From Postechiella sp039985655 (GTDB lineage: Bacteria > Bacteroidota > Bacteroidia > Flavobacteriales > Flavobacteriaceae), in assembly GCA_039985655.1 (NCBI GenBank), contig JBDWSF010000005.1, positions 62,001 to 126,000 on the forward strand: 64,000 nt of DNA, given 5' to 3'. Position 1 is the first letter of the stretch. Every line of letters begins with the position of its first letter. The notes beneath the pieces were generated by a model. That model made no database searches. It saw nothing but the letters and a program-made list of their open reading frames with translations, and had not been told where the DNA came from. Shown piece after piece: positions 46,067-55,055 of the stretch. A program made the position numbers and the translations under genes.

Positions 46067-46927
46067 TCATTTTTCAAGCTTAGCAAAACCAACTGTTTTT
46101 CTATAAGCATCGGGTGAAATACCTACTTTTTTTTAAAAAAATCGGCTAAAATAAAATTCATCGTCATACCCCAAAGCGGCGGCTACTTGCTTTACAGGTT
46201 TTGAAGTTAAATAAAGTTCGCGTTTAGCGGCTATAATAACTCTATTACTTATTAAAGCTGTTAGAGTTTGATTTAAACATTTTTTTACAATGGCTGCTAA
46301 AGTTTTAGACCCTATACATAGTAAATCTGCGTATTCTTGTGGTGCGTGTAATTTGCGGTGATTACTTTCTATAGCATCCACCAAATTTTGCAAAATTTCA
46401 GATTGTCTATCTGCACATTTTGGTACTGTATCATTATCAAATTTCTTTTTCTGTCTCACAGCTTCAATAAGAAAAATTTTTAAAAAGGAAACAAGTACTT
46501 CATGTTGTGCAATAGAATCTTTATCCATTTCTTTTGAAATGTGATCTACAAGACTGGTTATCAATGACTCTTCAAAAATTTAAAAAAAAGGAAAACCATG
46601 AAAATTATCAAAAAGAACACCTTCGGCTTCAATTTCGTTTTGATAGCGGTGTGTACAAAAAAAATCGGAATGAAAATTCAATAAAAAACCCGAACATTCT
46701 TCATCTGAGTTAATCCTAAAAGGTTGATAAGGCGATAAACAAATCATATGATTAGCTTTGAGCTGATACTCTGAAAAATCTACTTTGAGATTAAAACTAA
46801 TGCTGCGTAATAAAATAATAGAATAATAATTTTTTCGCTGTAAATGGTTAAACAGGTTTAGATCATTGAAACGCTCTAGGCTAATCGCTAATTCATCATT
46901 TTGCTTATTAATAATAATTTGGGGCAT
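46067..46927 (-). pseudogene. Frameshifted AraC paralogue
   Basis: Close copy of the AraC regulator at 39212-40090 (same start MPQIIINKQNDELA, same C-terminal HTH). Two frameshifts break it: one at about 46572 in a T/A run after GFPFF, and one at about 46132 in an A8 run after YFSRFF. The copy ends at FAKLEK, six residues earlier than its twin. Both breaks are in homopolymers, so sequencing error or slippage cannot be excluded. Confidence 0.8.
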
Positions 46928-47287
46928 GAAGATGTATTTATGTTAAGTTCGATAAATAGATAGTTTCTAATACAAAGACAACATTAAGCACTCTACTTAT
47001 AAAACCTTTATTCAGATCTTGTCAAATGGGATATTTCACCATTTTATTTACATCATCTATACCATTTTGTTTTAGATATAAAGTGAATGAAATCCCAAGT
47101 TAAAACACATCACCAAAGTGGTAAACAATCGCTTCATAGGTATCTAATACGCCTAATAATTCACAAAAATTACCAGCCAATTCTGGGATCGAAAAATCTT
47201 AAATATTTTTTTGGAGGGGCAAAAAAAAAGTTTTATATAACTTATTTACGTAAAAAATGGATTTATAGTTTTTATTTATAGTGTTAA
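46928..47287. other. Gap, no gene seen
   Basis: AT-rich. A plus-strand frame at 47087-47281 has no protein-like character. Confidence 0.3.
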
Positions 47288-47698
47288 AAAAAATTAACAT
47301 ATAAATACTATACTGAAGAATGGGCATCTATTACTCAATTTAAAATTATTTGTACGGGAGATGAAGATTTTTCTGTACTTTCTCAAAACCATAATAGTAC
47401 AACATCTAATAAAATGATGTCTCTACTAAGCAAAACTGAAGCAGACATATTCGAAATATCTATTTCCCCTAATCCTTATACAGAAAGTATAACTATAAGT
47501 ACAAATAACGATAATCAAGAAATTGATAACTTAGAATTATTCGATTCTTCAAGTAGAATAATTATTCAAAAATCTGTAAATGGCAATAAAACTATTTTAA
47601 ATAATTTAGGCAGACTTACAAATGGAGTTTATTTCTTACAAATATCTAATACAGATAATCACATAATTGAAATGAAAAAAATAATAAAAACGAATTAA
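47288..47698 (+). pseudogene. C-terminal remnant of a T9SS protein
   Basis: The frame is open from 47288 without a start or signal peptide: EEWASITQFKIICTGDEDFS, then ISISPNPYTESITISTNN and TNGVYFLQISNTDNHIIEMK, a complete T9SS type A sorting domain. The N-terminal part of the gene is missing, so this is the tail of a deleted surface protein. Confidence 0.65.
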
Positions 47699-47711
47699 TG
47701 CCAATTATTTA

Positions 47712-47768
47712 TTGAAACCAACTATTACCGAGACAGAGCGAGCCTAAGTGAATTCTTTTCGATTAAAT
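47712..47768. repeat. Direct repeat, left copy
   Basis: TTGAAACCAACTAT ... GCCTAAG ... GAATTCTTTTCGATTAAAT. The same arrangement is found at 49876-49928, on the other side of the HTH and oxidase genes. Confidence 0.6.
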
Positions 47769-48138
47769 GTGTATAAGAGACAAATAGTTCGTTTTATTAA
47801 GTTTAGAGATCTACATGTATATGATGATACTATGTGTTTGAAAAATGACGCCTTAAATTCAATAAGTATTTAATAATTCATTGGTGTTTACATCATTTTT
47901 CGACTAATATAAGTTAAGTATCTTATAAAGTATTATTATATTTTTTTTTATAATCTAGATAATCTTGACTGAATTATTCCTATTTTTTCACAGACATCTT
48001 CTTGGAGTCTTCCTAATCAATTTCTGCTTTTTTATGATTATAAATGTAAAATATTCAGAAGCGAATAAAAATATAATATTATACGTAATACGTATATTAA
48101 TAAATAAAGTATAAACATCTAAATATTAAAAAAGAGAG
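47769..48138. other. Gap, no gene seen
   Basis: AT-rich. 48076-48100 contains the inverted sequence TACGTAATACGTA, a possible binding site of unknown protein. Confidence 0.3.
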
Positions 48139-48324
48139 TTAAAATAGCCTATTAAGATCTATACCTTTTTTCCTTAAGAACTCAAGGTATTTTTTATAGT
48201 TTCTTCCAAAGAGTTTATCATTTTCCATTCTAGATAGTGTAGATTGGCTAAGGTTCAAAAGTTTTGCAACCTCTTCTTGATCAAGGTTTAATTCGTTTTC
48301 TCTAATATGTTTAATATTTTTCAA
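48139..48324 (-). CDS. Small XRE-type HTH protein
   Basis: 61 residues. A helix-turn-helix of the Cro/CI type is visible: RENELNLDQEEVAKLLNLSQ then STLSRMENDKLFGRNYKKYL. No other domain. Alone on its strand; could be the antitoxin or regulator of a lost partner, or regulate the divergent oxidase 480 nt away. Confidence 0.65.
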   Translation of the reverse strand: MKNIKHIRENELNLDQEEVAKLLNLSQSTLSRMENDKLFGRNYKKYLEFLRKKGIDLNRLF

Positions 48325-48806
48325 TTGTTGAGAGTTTACAGTAATAAGAGAAAAATATCGCTTATAATTATATTTAACCGATGAAATACATGTAAAATTG
48401 ACAATGTTAGTTAAACACCCGTTAATAAGAGGACTACACTAAATTTTCATCTCGTTTTAATAGCATTTAAAAGATTTTAAAATTCAAAATTATCGAATCA
48501 TTTTCTTCAAAAAGGATAACGTGTTAAGTAGTAAAATTGAAGCTATAATATATTTAGATATTTTTGATGTTTTAAATAAGCCTATGCTGTTTTTATGTTG
48601 TCCTGTTCTTTAAAAATAAGATGTAAATCTTATAATTTAACTTAATAATTACATATTAAAACTAGGAGTAAAACATATGATGCTTCCACATGTATTTCAT
48701 CGATTAAATATGCATATTAAGCATATTAATATGTTATTTATATATATTTGTTATTCTAATTTTTCATAAAACCTTGATGAAAAAGACACATTAAAAAACC
48801 TATTTC
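48325..48806. other. Gap upstream of the oxidase gene
   Basis: AT-rich, no gene. 48702-48735 has repeated ATATGCATATTAAGCATATT elements that form overlapping palindromes, a possible operator. Confidence 0.35.
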
Positions 48807-49862
48807 ATGAAAAAAAATTTACCATCACCTAATTTTGATTACACGCCAAGTGACCCTAAATTTATTGCAGGGATACGTCCTTTTAGAGAAGATTCATATC
48901 GATTGGAAGAAGAGCATTTAAATGACAAATTAGTAATCCATAATTATGGACATGGTGGTGCTGGTATTACTTTAAGTTGGGGATGCGCATTAGAAGTCGA
49001 AGATTTAATTTTTAGAAATAATAATTATACAAAGAGTACAGATGTTGCTATTATTGGTTGTGGAGTTATGGGGTTAACTATAGCAACAAGGCTTCTTAAT
49101 TTAGGCCATAAAGTGTCAATTTATACTAAAGATATTCCTCCACATACAACATCAAACGTTGCGGGAGGACAATGGAACCCTTCTACTGTTGCATTCCAAG
49201 ATATTGAACAGTTTCATAGAGTTTTAAGAAGATCATTTAAAATTTTTGAATCTCAATTGGGAGATGAATATGGGGTTTCAAGAAAAACTAATTTTACTCG
49301 AAGCAGAAATAGCTCCTTTGAATTAGTCCCTAAGGATATTATTCCTGAACCTAAATATTATAGCAGAGTACCTTTTGAAGGACATGATAACGAAGGTTAT
49401 TCATACGAAACTTTATTAATAGAACCGCCTATTTTTTTACACAAACTGTTTAATGATATAGTAAAACTTACAACAACAAATCGTGTCAAACTTATTGAAA
49501 AAGATTTTTCTGATTTCCAAGAAATACTAGAAGTTCCTGAAAGAGTGATTGTCAATTGCACCGGATATGGAGCAAAAAAGATTTTGGATGACGAAAAAAT
49601 GATCCCCATAAAAGGTCAATTAGCGCTTTTGAAGCCACAGGAATTGCCATATTTATATGGTAATGGATATATATTTCCTAGACGTGATTATTTGATTCTT
49701 GGTGGCACATTTGAAGAAGGCAATGATGATCCAACACCAGATATTGAAACATGCAAAGAAATAATTGAAATGCATAAGAAAAACTTTGATCTTAAACATT
49801 CAAACAAAAGCGCCTACTTAAAAAAACTTTTTAGAACAGACAGAATAATAAAAAAAAATTAA
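48807..49862 (+). CDS. D-amino-acid-oxidase-like FAD enzyme with permuted motif order
   Basis: 351 residues. The first 60 residues carry AGIRPFREDSYRLE and IHNYGHGGAGITLSWGCA, which in ordinary D-amino-acid oxidases form the C-terminal substrate-Arg and FAD-binding part. Only afterwards comes the Rossmann motif (DVAIIGCGVMGLTIATRLLN), the VAGGQWNPS motif, and the late core LGGTFEEGNDD. The normal C-terminus is lacking, so the order is circularly permuted. Likely an FAD-dependent amine oxidase of D-amino or imino acids. Flanked by direct repeats. Confidence 0.75.
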   Translation: MKKNLPSPNFDYTPSDPKFIAGIRPFREDSYRLEEEHLNDKLVIHNYGHGGAGITLSWGCALEVEDLIFRNNNYTKSTDVAIIGCGVMGLTIATRLLNLGHKVSIYTKDIPPHTTSNVAGGQWNPSTVAFQDIEQFHRVLRRSFKIFESQLGDEYGVSRKTNFTRSRNSSFELVPKDIIPEPKYYSRVPFEGHDNEGYSYETLLIEPPIFLHKLFNDIVKLTTTNRVKLIEKDFSDFQEILEVPERVIVNCTGYGAKKILDDEKMIPIKGQLALLKPQELPYLYGNGYIFPRRDYLILGGTFEEGNDDPTPDIETCKEIIEMHKKNFDLKHSNKSAYLKKLFRTDRIIKKN

Positions 49863-49875
49863 AATAAAGAATTTC

Positions 49876-49928
49876 TTGAAACCAACTATCCTCAAGGCAT
49901 AGCCTAAGGGAATTCTTTTCGATTAAAT
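49876..49928. repeat. Direct repeat, right copy
   Basis: TTGAAACCAACTAT ... AGCCTAAGG-GAATTCTTTTCGATTAAAT, starting 13 nt after the oxidase stop and matching 47712-47768. Confidence 0.6.
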
Positions 49929-49943
49929 AAAAATAAGTATCGT

Positions 49944-50285
49944 ATGAAAAAATATGTATTGACAACACTAGTTCTTTTCGGTATCTCTTGTAAAAAGGAA
50001 CATAGAAAACCTGAAGAAACAAAAAAAAATGAAACAGAAATAAAGATGAATGAAGAGAATTTGTTTATCTATCTTTTATTTGAACTTAATAATGAAATGG
50101 ACCGAAAATCATTTAACGATATATGTATCCCTATGATTGAAGGACTCTACAAACAAAATCCCAATAGATATAAAATGGTTCAGATTATTGGTGCTAAATT
50201 ATCTAAGGAATCAAATATAGAAGCTTTTCGATTTGGTCTTGAAAATATTGTAAAAGAGTTGAATAGATTAAGAATAAATAAGTAG
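49944..50285 (+). CDS. Small hypothetical lipoprotein
   Basis: 113 residues. Lipoprotein signal (LTTLVLFGISC), then a Lys/Glu-rich linker and a helical domain (FIYLLFELNNEMDRKSFNDI, YKMVQIIGAKLSKE). Family not recognised. It is the last plus-strand gene before the minus-strand cassette region. Confidence 0.6.
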   Translation: MKKYVLTTLVLFGISCKKEHRKPEETKKNETEIKMNEENLFIYLLFELNNEMDRKSFNDICIPMIEGLYKQNPNRYKMVQIIGAKLSKESNIEAFRFGLENIVKELNRLRINK

Positions 50286-50329
50286 GTTATTATATTTGCA
50301 ATACGCATATATAATATTAATACCTGTTG

Positions 50330-50494
50330 TGCATTTTGAAATATGATGCCAAATTGAATGTCAGTTCGAGTGATTTTTCAATAGAAAATCGTATCGATAA
50401 CAGATTAAGAACTAAAAATTTGATTCTCGATACAAATTTCACTCATAAAAACGATAAAAATTCACTCGAATTGACAAATTTTATTTAAAATGCA
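50330..50494. mobile_element. MITE-like palindromic element (165 bp)
   Basis: Ends TGCATTTT / AAAATGCA are inverted. Inside are longer arms TGTCAGTTCGAGTGATTTTT / AAAATTCACTCGAATTGACA and a central pair GTATCGA / TCGATAC. It has no coding capacity. Its right end lies exactly where the leader gene loses similarity to its relatives, so it appears inserted into that gene. Confidence 0.6.
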
Positions 50495-50627
50495 GTTTCC
50501 GTTGTGTCACAGCTTCAGCTCGATTATCTACAAATTGAAAAATCTCACTACTAGACTGCTTTTGAGAAACAGTATTTGCAACCGATTGGTTTTTATTTCC
50601 TTGTGTTTTGTCAGTGTGAGTATTCAT
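50481..50627 (-). pseudogene. Orphan effector leader cut by a MITE-like element
   Basis: 48 codons: MNTHTDKTQGNKNQSVAN, KQSSSE, then FQFVDNRAEAVTQRKLH followed by two codons and TAA supplied by the MITE. It equals the leader shared by the genes at 53987-63561 and has the same context (ATG 30 nt after an attC-like palindrome), but the effector body is gone. Could still be translated as a short peptide. Confidence 0.75.
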
Positions 50628-50656
50628 ATTTTTTTCTTTTCAGGTTTTAGTCTATT

Positions 50657-50715
50657 CCTTGATAACGTTTTAACTAAACGCACATTTTAATGGCGTTTAG
50701 TTTCTGTTATAGGTC
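50657..50715 (-). repeat. attC-like palindrome 1
   Basis: Minus strand: CCTATAAC at one end, ACTAAACGCC / GTGCGTTTAGT arms around ATTAAAAT, and CGTTATC at the other. The ATG of the orphan leader is 30 nt beyond it. Layout as in the other five copies. Confidence 0.6.
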
Positions 50716-51030
50716 GTGTATTTTTGTTTCCTTTTAAATTAGTAAATTATATTTCATGTTTATCACATACGAGATTATTGTTTACTAAGTCACCCAAGTA
50801 CTCCCTGTCACTTTAAACCTGAACTCGACATAAGAAAAACAAAGATTTACACATAAAATACTATTTATCAATTACTTATACTAATAAAGTGTATCTCAGA
50901 CTCTTTATAATATGTGAGACGTTCCTGATTAGGCACTAAGCCTATACTCTGGTAGAATTCAAGAGCCTCTTCCTCAAGAACAGAAAGATCAGTTCTAATT
51001 AAAGAAATTCAGGTTCATGAAGGTTCCATT
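50716..51030. other. Gap, no gene seen
   Basis: AT-rich. Includes CTCTTTATAATATGTGAGAC near 50901, similar to 45758. Confidence 0.3.
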
Positions 51031-52662
51031 TTACTGCTGGTTTATAAGATCAGATGGACTTATCTCAAATTCTTTTTTAAAGCACTTAGAGAAATAAGAA
51101 GGATTAGAAAAACCAGCCTGATAAGCAATTTCAGAAACAGTATACTGTTTACTCATTATTAGCTCTTTGGCACGATGTAAGCGTACTGAAGAAATCAGTT
51201 GGATAGGAGATTTATTGGTAATAGCTTTAATTTTACGCTGTACTTGTCTCTCACTAACACCTATTTCTTTACAGAGTATTTCTACACTAAAGTATTCATT
51301 ACTTAAGTTATTATCAATACTTTGGAGCACTTTTTTAAAAAAAAAATCATTTTGAGGAAGTCTGTTAAGAGTGCAGTGTTTCTGCTTTTCGACAACAGTA
51401 AAGAGTAAAAGAGGTTCGACAGATTCGGTTTTAAAAATTGTTTTATATGGTATAAGACTTATGCATGATCCTACCAATAAATTCTTTACAGTTTGAGTTA
51501 ACAAGATTTGATTAGGTACAGATTGTTTAAGTATTGATGCTGCAAAATCCTCTATCTCTTTGCTTATACAATTACCTATCGAACATTCTTTAATATGAAT
51601 ACCGATAGTCAATTCTCCAATAACATCAACCAAATCAATACTGCAATAAACAGCCTTACTAGGCCCTTCAAAAGTAGCAGTAAATGTTTGTTTATTATAG
51701 TGAACTACGTGCCCTTTATATTGTTCTACATATTGCCTAATAAGTTCTTGATGCTTAGAATTATTTGCTTCTGTAGACAAAATGCGTCCAACCATTATAG
51801 TAAAGAGTCGTTTTTCATAAATTGGTTTTGGTTTTATATTTAAAACAAAAGCCTTTATTTCTTCCAAAACCTCATCGGTGTTACCTATCCAAAATAAATC
51901 ATCACTGCCTTTAAGCTCAACAAATTTAGCGCCTTGGATACGCTCGGCTATAAATCGACCTTCTTCAACTTTTACAAAAATATCGTGAGTACGATGTAGG
52001 ATTAAGGTAGGGACTTTTATAGCGCCTAAAATGTCAATGATGTCTACTTGTGTATTCATTTTTGTAAGCATTATGGCAGCATTTGGGCTAAGTCCCGAAC
52101 GAAAATAATTAGCCAACCAATCCATAAATACTTTATCATTAGCTTTAGAAGGCGCTAACGCCTCCAAGTTCATATCTACAGTTCCCCAACTATTTTCAAC
52201 CATATCATAAACAACCTGACGTTCTTCCTTAGTTGGTGCCCAAGGATAATCAGGAGCATATATACGTTTAGCAAATATCCCAAAAGCAATCAGAGAAATA
52301 GTTCGATTTGGATATGTAGCGGCAAATAAGGCAGAGATAGCCCCACCATCAGAATGTCCAAATAAAGCTGCTTTTTGAGAACCTGCAGCATCCATCACAG
52401 CTCTAATATCATCCATTCTCTGTTCTAATGTAGGAAGCTTCGTTGTTCTATCAGAAAGGCCCGTTCCTCGCTTATCAAATAAAATAACTCTAGCTATTTT
52501 TCCCAATTCTTTAAAAAAATCAACTAGTTCTGGACAAATCCACATCCAATCAATATTAGAAACCCATCCTGGAATATAAACCAAGTCAATAGGGCCTGAG
52601 CCAAAAACTTGATATGCAATATTAATGTGACCGTTTTTAGTATATTTAGTATTAGGTTTCAT
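51031..52662 (-). CDS. Alpha/beta hydrolase - degenerate cyclase - AraC HTH fusion regulator
   Basis: 543 residues in three parts. Residues 1-270 are an alpha/beta hydrolase with nucleophile motif FGHSDGGA (Ser104) and LILHRTHD, but the motif that normally supplies the catalytic His reads KGSDDLFW, with Asp where His is usual. Residues 285-420 resemble a class III nucleotide cyclase (LFTIMVGRIL, ATFEGPSKAVYCSI) without the metal-binding Asp residues. Residues 445-543 are an AraC HTH (YTVSEIAYQAGFSNPSYFSK). It probably binds a small ligand and regulates transcription. Confidence 0.8.
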   Translation of the reverse strand: MKPNTKYTKNGHINIAYQVFGSGPIDLVYIPGWVSNIDWMWICPELVDFFKELGKIARVILFDKRGTGLSDRTTKLPTLEQRMDDIRAVMDAAGSQKAALFGHSDGGAISALFAATYPNRTISLIAFGIFAKRIYAPDYPWAPTKEERQVVYDMVENSWGTVDMNLEALAPSKANDKVFMDWLANYFRSGLSPNAAIMLTKMNTQVDIIDILGAIKVPTLILHRTHDIFVKVEEGRFIAERIQGAKFVELKGSDDLFWIGNTDEVLEEIKAFVLNIKPKPIYEKRLFTIMVGRILSTEANNSKHQELIRQYVEQYKGHVVHYNKQTFTATFEGPSKAVYCSIDLVDVIGELTIGIHIKECSIGNCISKEIEDFAASILKQSVPNQILLTQTVKNLLVGSCISLIPYKTIFKTESVEPLLLFTVVEKQKHCTLNRLPQNDFFFKKVLQSIDNNLSNEYFSVEILCKEIGVSERQVQRKIKAITNKSPIQLISSVRLHRAKELIMSKQYTVSEIAYQAGFSNPSYFSKCFKKEFEISPSDLINQQ

Positions 52663-52992
52663 AAGTAGGTTGGGAGTTAAAATTTTATTTATTTGACTTA
52701 AAAACTGTAATCATGATTTAATAAAACAAAAGTAAAATGGGCTTAGATACTTTCCTAGTTTGTATATCCGTAATCATTCATAAACTTGTAATATTAGCAA
52801 CAACGAGCCTATCAAAGATTTTTTGAACAAAATACCTTCTATTAAGTTTGAAAACAAATTCATTTAGATATAATTTTAAGTATTTTTTATTTATTTATTT
52901 TATAATAATTACCTACAAAATTCCGTTTTGCATTGCTGATAGCTATATGTACCCATTTAAAGGGTTCTTTAGTTATTAGTTCACTTGATTTT
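52663..52992. other. Gap, no gene seen
   Basis: AT-rich upstream region of the fusion regulator; may contain the lost left end of the IS1595 remnant. Confidence 0.3.
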
Positions 52993-53551
52993 TCACTGAT
53001 AAATTTCATCATAATCGGCAATATTTACATACGAAGTACTTTTGTCTGTAAAGACGATGGTTTGCTGATCGTCTATTACGTTTTCAAAGGTTTGGTCTAT
53101 ACCTTCTGTTTTATAATCTTCTAATACTTTAACTTTAAAATAGCGACATTGCTTTTCTACTTTTTCTGTTTCTATATTCTCAAGAATGGTACTTTCAACC
53201 ATAATCATAACATTGGGTTTGGTTTTACTACCTCGTCCTGCTTTTTGAGTTTTATGCCCAATTGACGCTGTATTTCTTTACTTGAAAAAACTTTCTTGGT
53301 TGCCGTTAAAAAAACATGGTTTTATACCAGATTAAAAATGATAGATTTGAACTCTGCATAATTATTCCGCTACGTAAAGAGGTTCGGCTTCTACACTTTT
53401 TACATTCGCAACTCCATTCACTTTTTATCCAATAATGTTCCTTGTGTGAACACTTTTTACATGAAACCCTTAATTTGTCTCGTTCTTCTTTGAAATGCGT
53501 TCGACAAGACTCTTCTCTATCAAATTCAGCTGTAAAACTAAAAATATTCAT
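52993..53551 (-). pseudogene. IS1595-family transposase remnant
   Basis: The first segment (53551-53306) has the zinc-ribbon VSCKKCSHKEHYW / CECKKC and RTSLRSGIIMQSSNLSFLIW. After a frameshift LTATKKVFSSKEIQRQLG follows, then a deletion of about 45 codons joins KTQKAGRGSK-type sequence to MIMVESTILENIETEKVEKQ and QQTIVFTDKSTSYVNIADY. The catalytic core is lost. Ends (terminal inverted repeats) were not identified. Confidence 0.75.
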
Positions 53552-53666
53552 ACCTTATATTTTTTATTCATGATAACTAAAATAATTTATTATTAGCCCT
53601 TGCGGATATACAATTTTCTTTCTATTATTCGCAAATAAAAACCTGTTATAATTGTCATTATAATTA

Positions 53667-53900
53667 TTAATCTGACTGATTAGGAATTCTATTAGCAGTA
53701 TTAAACCAAAAATTTAATATCTGACCAACGCCTCCTGTTAATACACCTAAAAGCATTTCTACTTCTCCCATCATGGAATTCTCACCTTTCTTCATATTTA
53801 GAGTATCACTAATCTCAGCTTCGATAATGATAATTACCATAGTTATATAACCAACCAAAAATATTAAACTGAATATAAGTTGTATTTTTCTAATGTTCAT
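53667..53900 (-). CDS. Small two-helix membrane protein in cassette position
   Basis: 77 residues: a first helix (IQLIFSLIFLVGYITMVIII) and a more weakly hydrophobic second (MLLGVLTGGVGQILNFWF). It starts 23 nt after attC-like palindrome 2. Holin-like in size and topology, but no family was recognised, so the role is open. Confidence 0.5.
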   Translation of the reverse strand: MNIRKIQLIFSLIFLVGYITMVIIIIEAEISDTLNMKKGENSMMGEVEMLLGVLTGGVGQILNFWFNTANRIPNQSD

Positions 53901-53922
53901 AATGCTATTTTTTGTTTTTTAT

Positions 53923-53979
53923 GTTGTCTAACAATTGGGCTAAAAAGCGTTTCAATGACTTTTAGGTTTTGTTATGGGC
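53923..53979 (-). repeat. attC-like palindrome 2
   Basis: Minus strand: GCCCATAAC, AAAACCTAAAAG / CTTTTTAGCCC arms around TCATTGAAACG, then GTTAGAC, an exact match to the integron core GTTRRRY. It begins 8 nt after the stop of the preceding effector pseudogene. Confidence 0.65.
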
Positions 53980-53986
53980 AAGTATT

Positions 53987-54427
53987 TTAATACCCAGTAG
54001 GCCTTCCATTTAAGGGAACTATCTCTACCACCCCGCATATATTCCGATAAACATGTTGCACTGGTCCATTTCCTATTCTGATATTATAATGTGCAACCAT
54101 CCCATCAGCTACTCCTGCTTGTAGCGCCCACACTTCAAACCCCATATGCCAACCATGCACTATCTGAACCTGCGGTTGCTGCTGTGGTGGTTGCTGCGGT
54201 TGTTACTGTGGTACAAAAGCCGGAACATCACTCCTAAGCATCAATTGAGCCGTTTCCAATTGATTTACTGATCGACTATTAGCCATCTCTTGTAGTTTTT
54301 TTGCTACTACTTCAAGTCGGTTGTCAACAAATTGGAATGCGGACTTGCTATTACTCTGTTTTTTCGAAACGACATTTGCAACAGCTCTACTTTTATTTTC
54401 TTTCGACTTGTCTGCTTGTTCATACAT
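53987..54427 (-). pseudogene. Leader-type effector with one nonsense codon
   Basis: The leader MYEQADKSKENKSRAVAN, then FQFVDNRLEVVAKKLQEMAN, runs to VPAFVPQ and a TAA (54203-54205). The same frame continues for 71 more codons (QPQQPPQQQPQ, then HGWHMGFEVWALQAGVADGM, VYRNICGVVEIVPL) to a final TAA. The context (PQ-stop-QPQQ) points to CAA changed to TAA. The C-terminal module has no recognised family. Confidence 0.7.
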
Positions 54428-54476
54428 ATCTCAAACCTTTTTTTAATTTTTCATCTTCGTTTTGCTTGATCTAAAG

Positions 54477-55022
54477 TTATAAAGAAACTCCAACTAAAAC
54501 TCCCGCTCCAACTCCAGCAATGCCTATGAGTATTTTTTCAAAAACAGTTTTTTTTCTTTGTCGCTTATTCTCTTTTTCAATAAACACGAGGCTGTTTGTT
54601 GCTTTCTCAAGCCTGTTTATGGTATAATCTAACGTTTTTTGCATATGGTTTAAAATTGTTTGGTTTTTTTTATAAACTATTTTTGTCAAACTATCACTTT
54701 CGGTAAAATTGATCGTTAATCTACGCTCTAGATCGATGTTTCTACGAAGTGTTTGGGTATACTTTTCTATAATACCTTTGGTCATCTTATCTTGGTCAAT
54801 CGTACTTTGATACACATTTTTGATTGCTAAAAAGGATTTTTTATTTACCAAGTATATATCGGGCGTTCTAAATACGTAAAGACTGTCTTTTTTTACGATA
54901 AAAGCTTCTCCTATACGATTAGCATACGATTCAGAGATTTCGATTACTTTTAAAGCATCGGTTTCTTGACAGAACGTTGTAGAAACCGTTAATATAAATA
55001 GAGTGAATACTAATTTTTGCAT
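54477..55022 (-). CDS. Secreted coiled-coil protein with C-terminal membrane helix
   Basis: 181 residues. Signal peptide (VFTLFILTVSTTFCQ), a helical middle with heptad-like spacing (RRNIDLERRLTINFTESDSL, LDYTINRLEKATNSL), a basic stretch KENKRQRKKTV and a final hydrophobic segment (ILIGIAGVGAGVLVGVSL). The combination suggests a spanin-like or membrane-linking protein. Same strand and spacing as the amidase and coiled-coil genes upstream. Confidence 0.55.
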   Translation of the reverse strand: MQKLVFTLFILTVSTTFCQETDALKVIEISESYANRIGEAFIVKKDSLYVFRTPDIYLVNKKSFLAIKNVYQSTIDQDKMTKGIIEKYTQTLRRNIDLERRLTINFTESDSLTKIVYKKNQTILNHMQKTLDYTINRLEKATNSLVFIEKENKRQRKKTVFEKILIGIAGVGAGVLVGVSL

Positions 55023-55055
55023 AATTTTTTAATTTATAATGATGAGCACAAAAAT

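Noticed and set aside
47087..47281. Plus-strand frame of 64 codons
   Set aside because: Composition and lack of motifs suggest chance in AT-rich DNA; a T9SS remnant starts in another frame just after.
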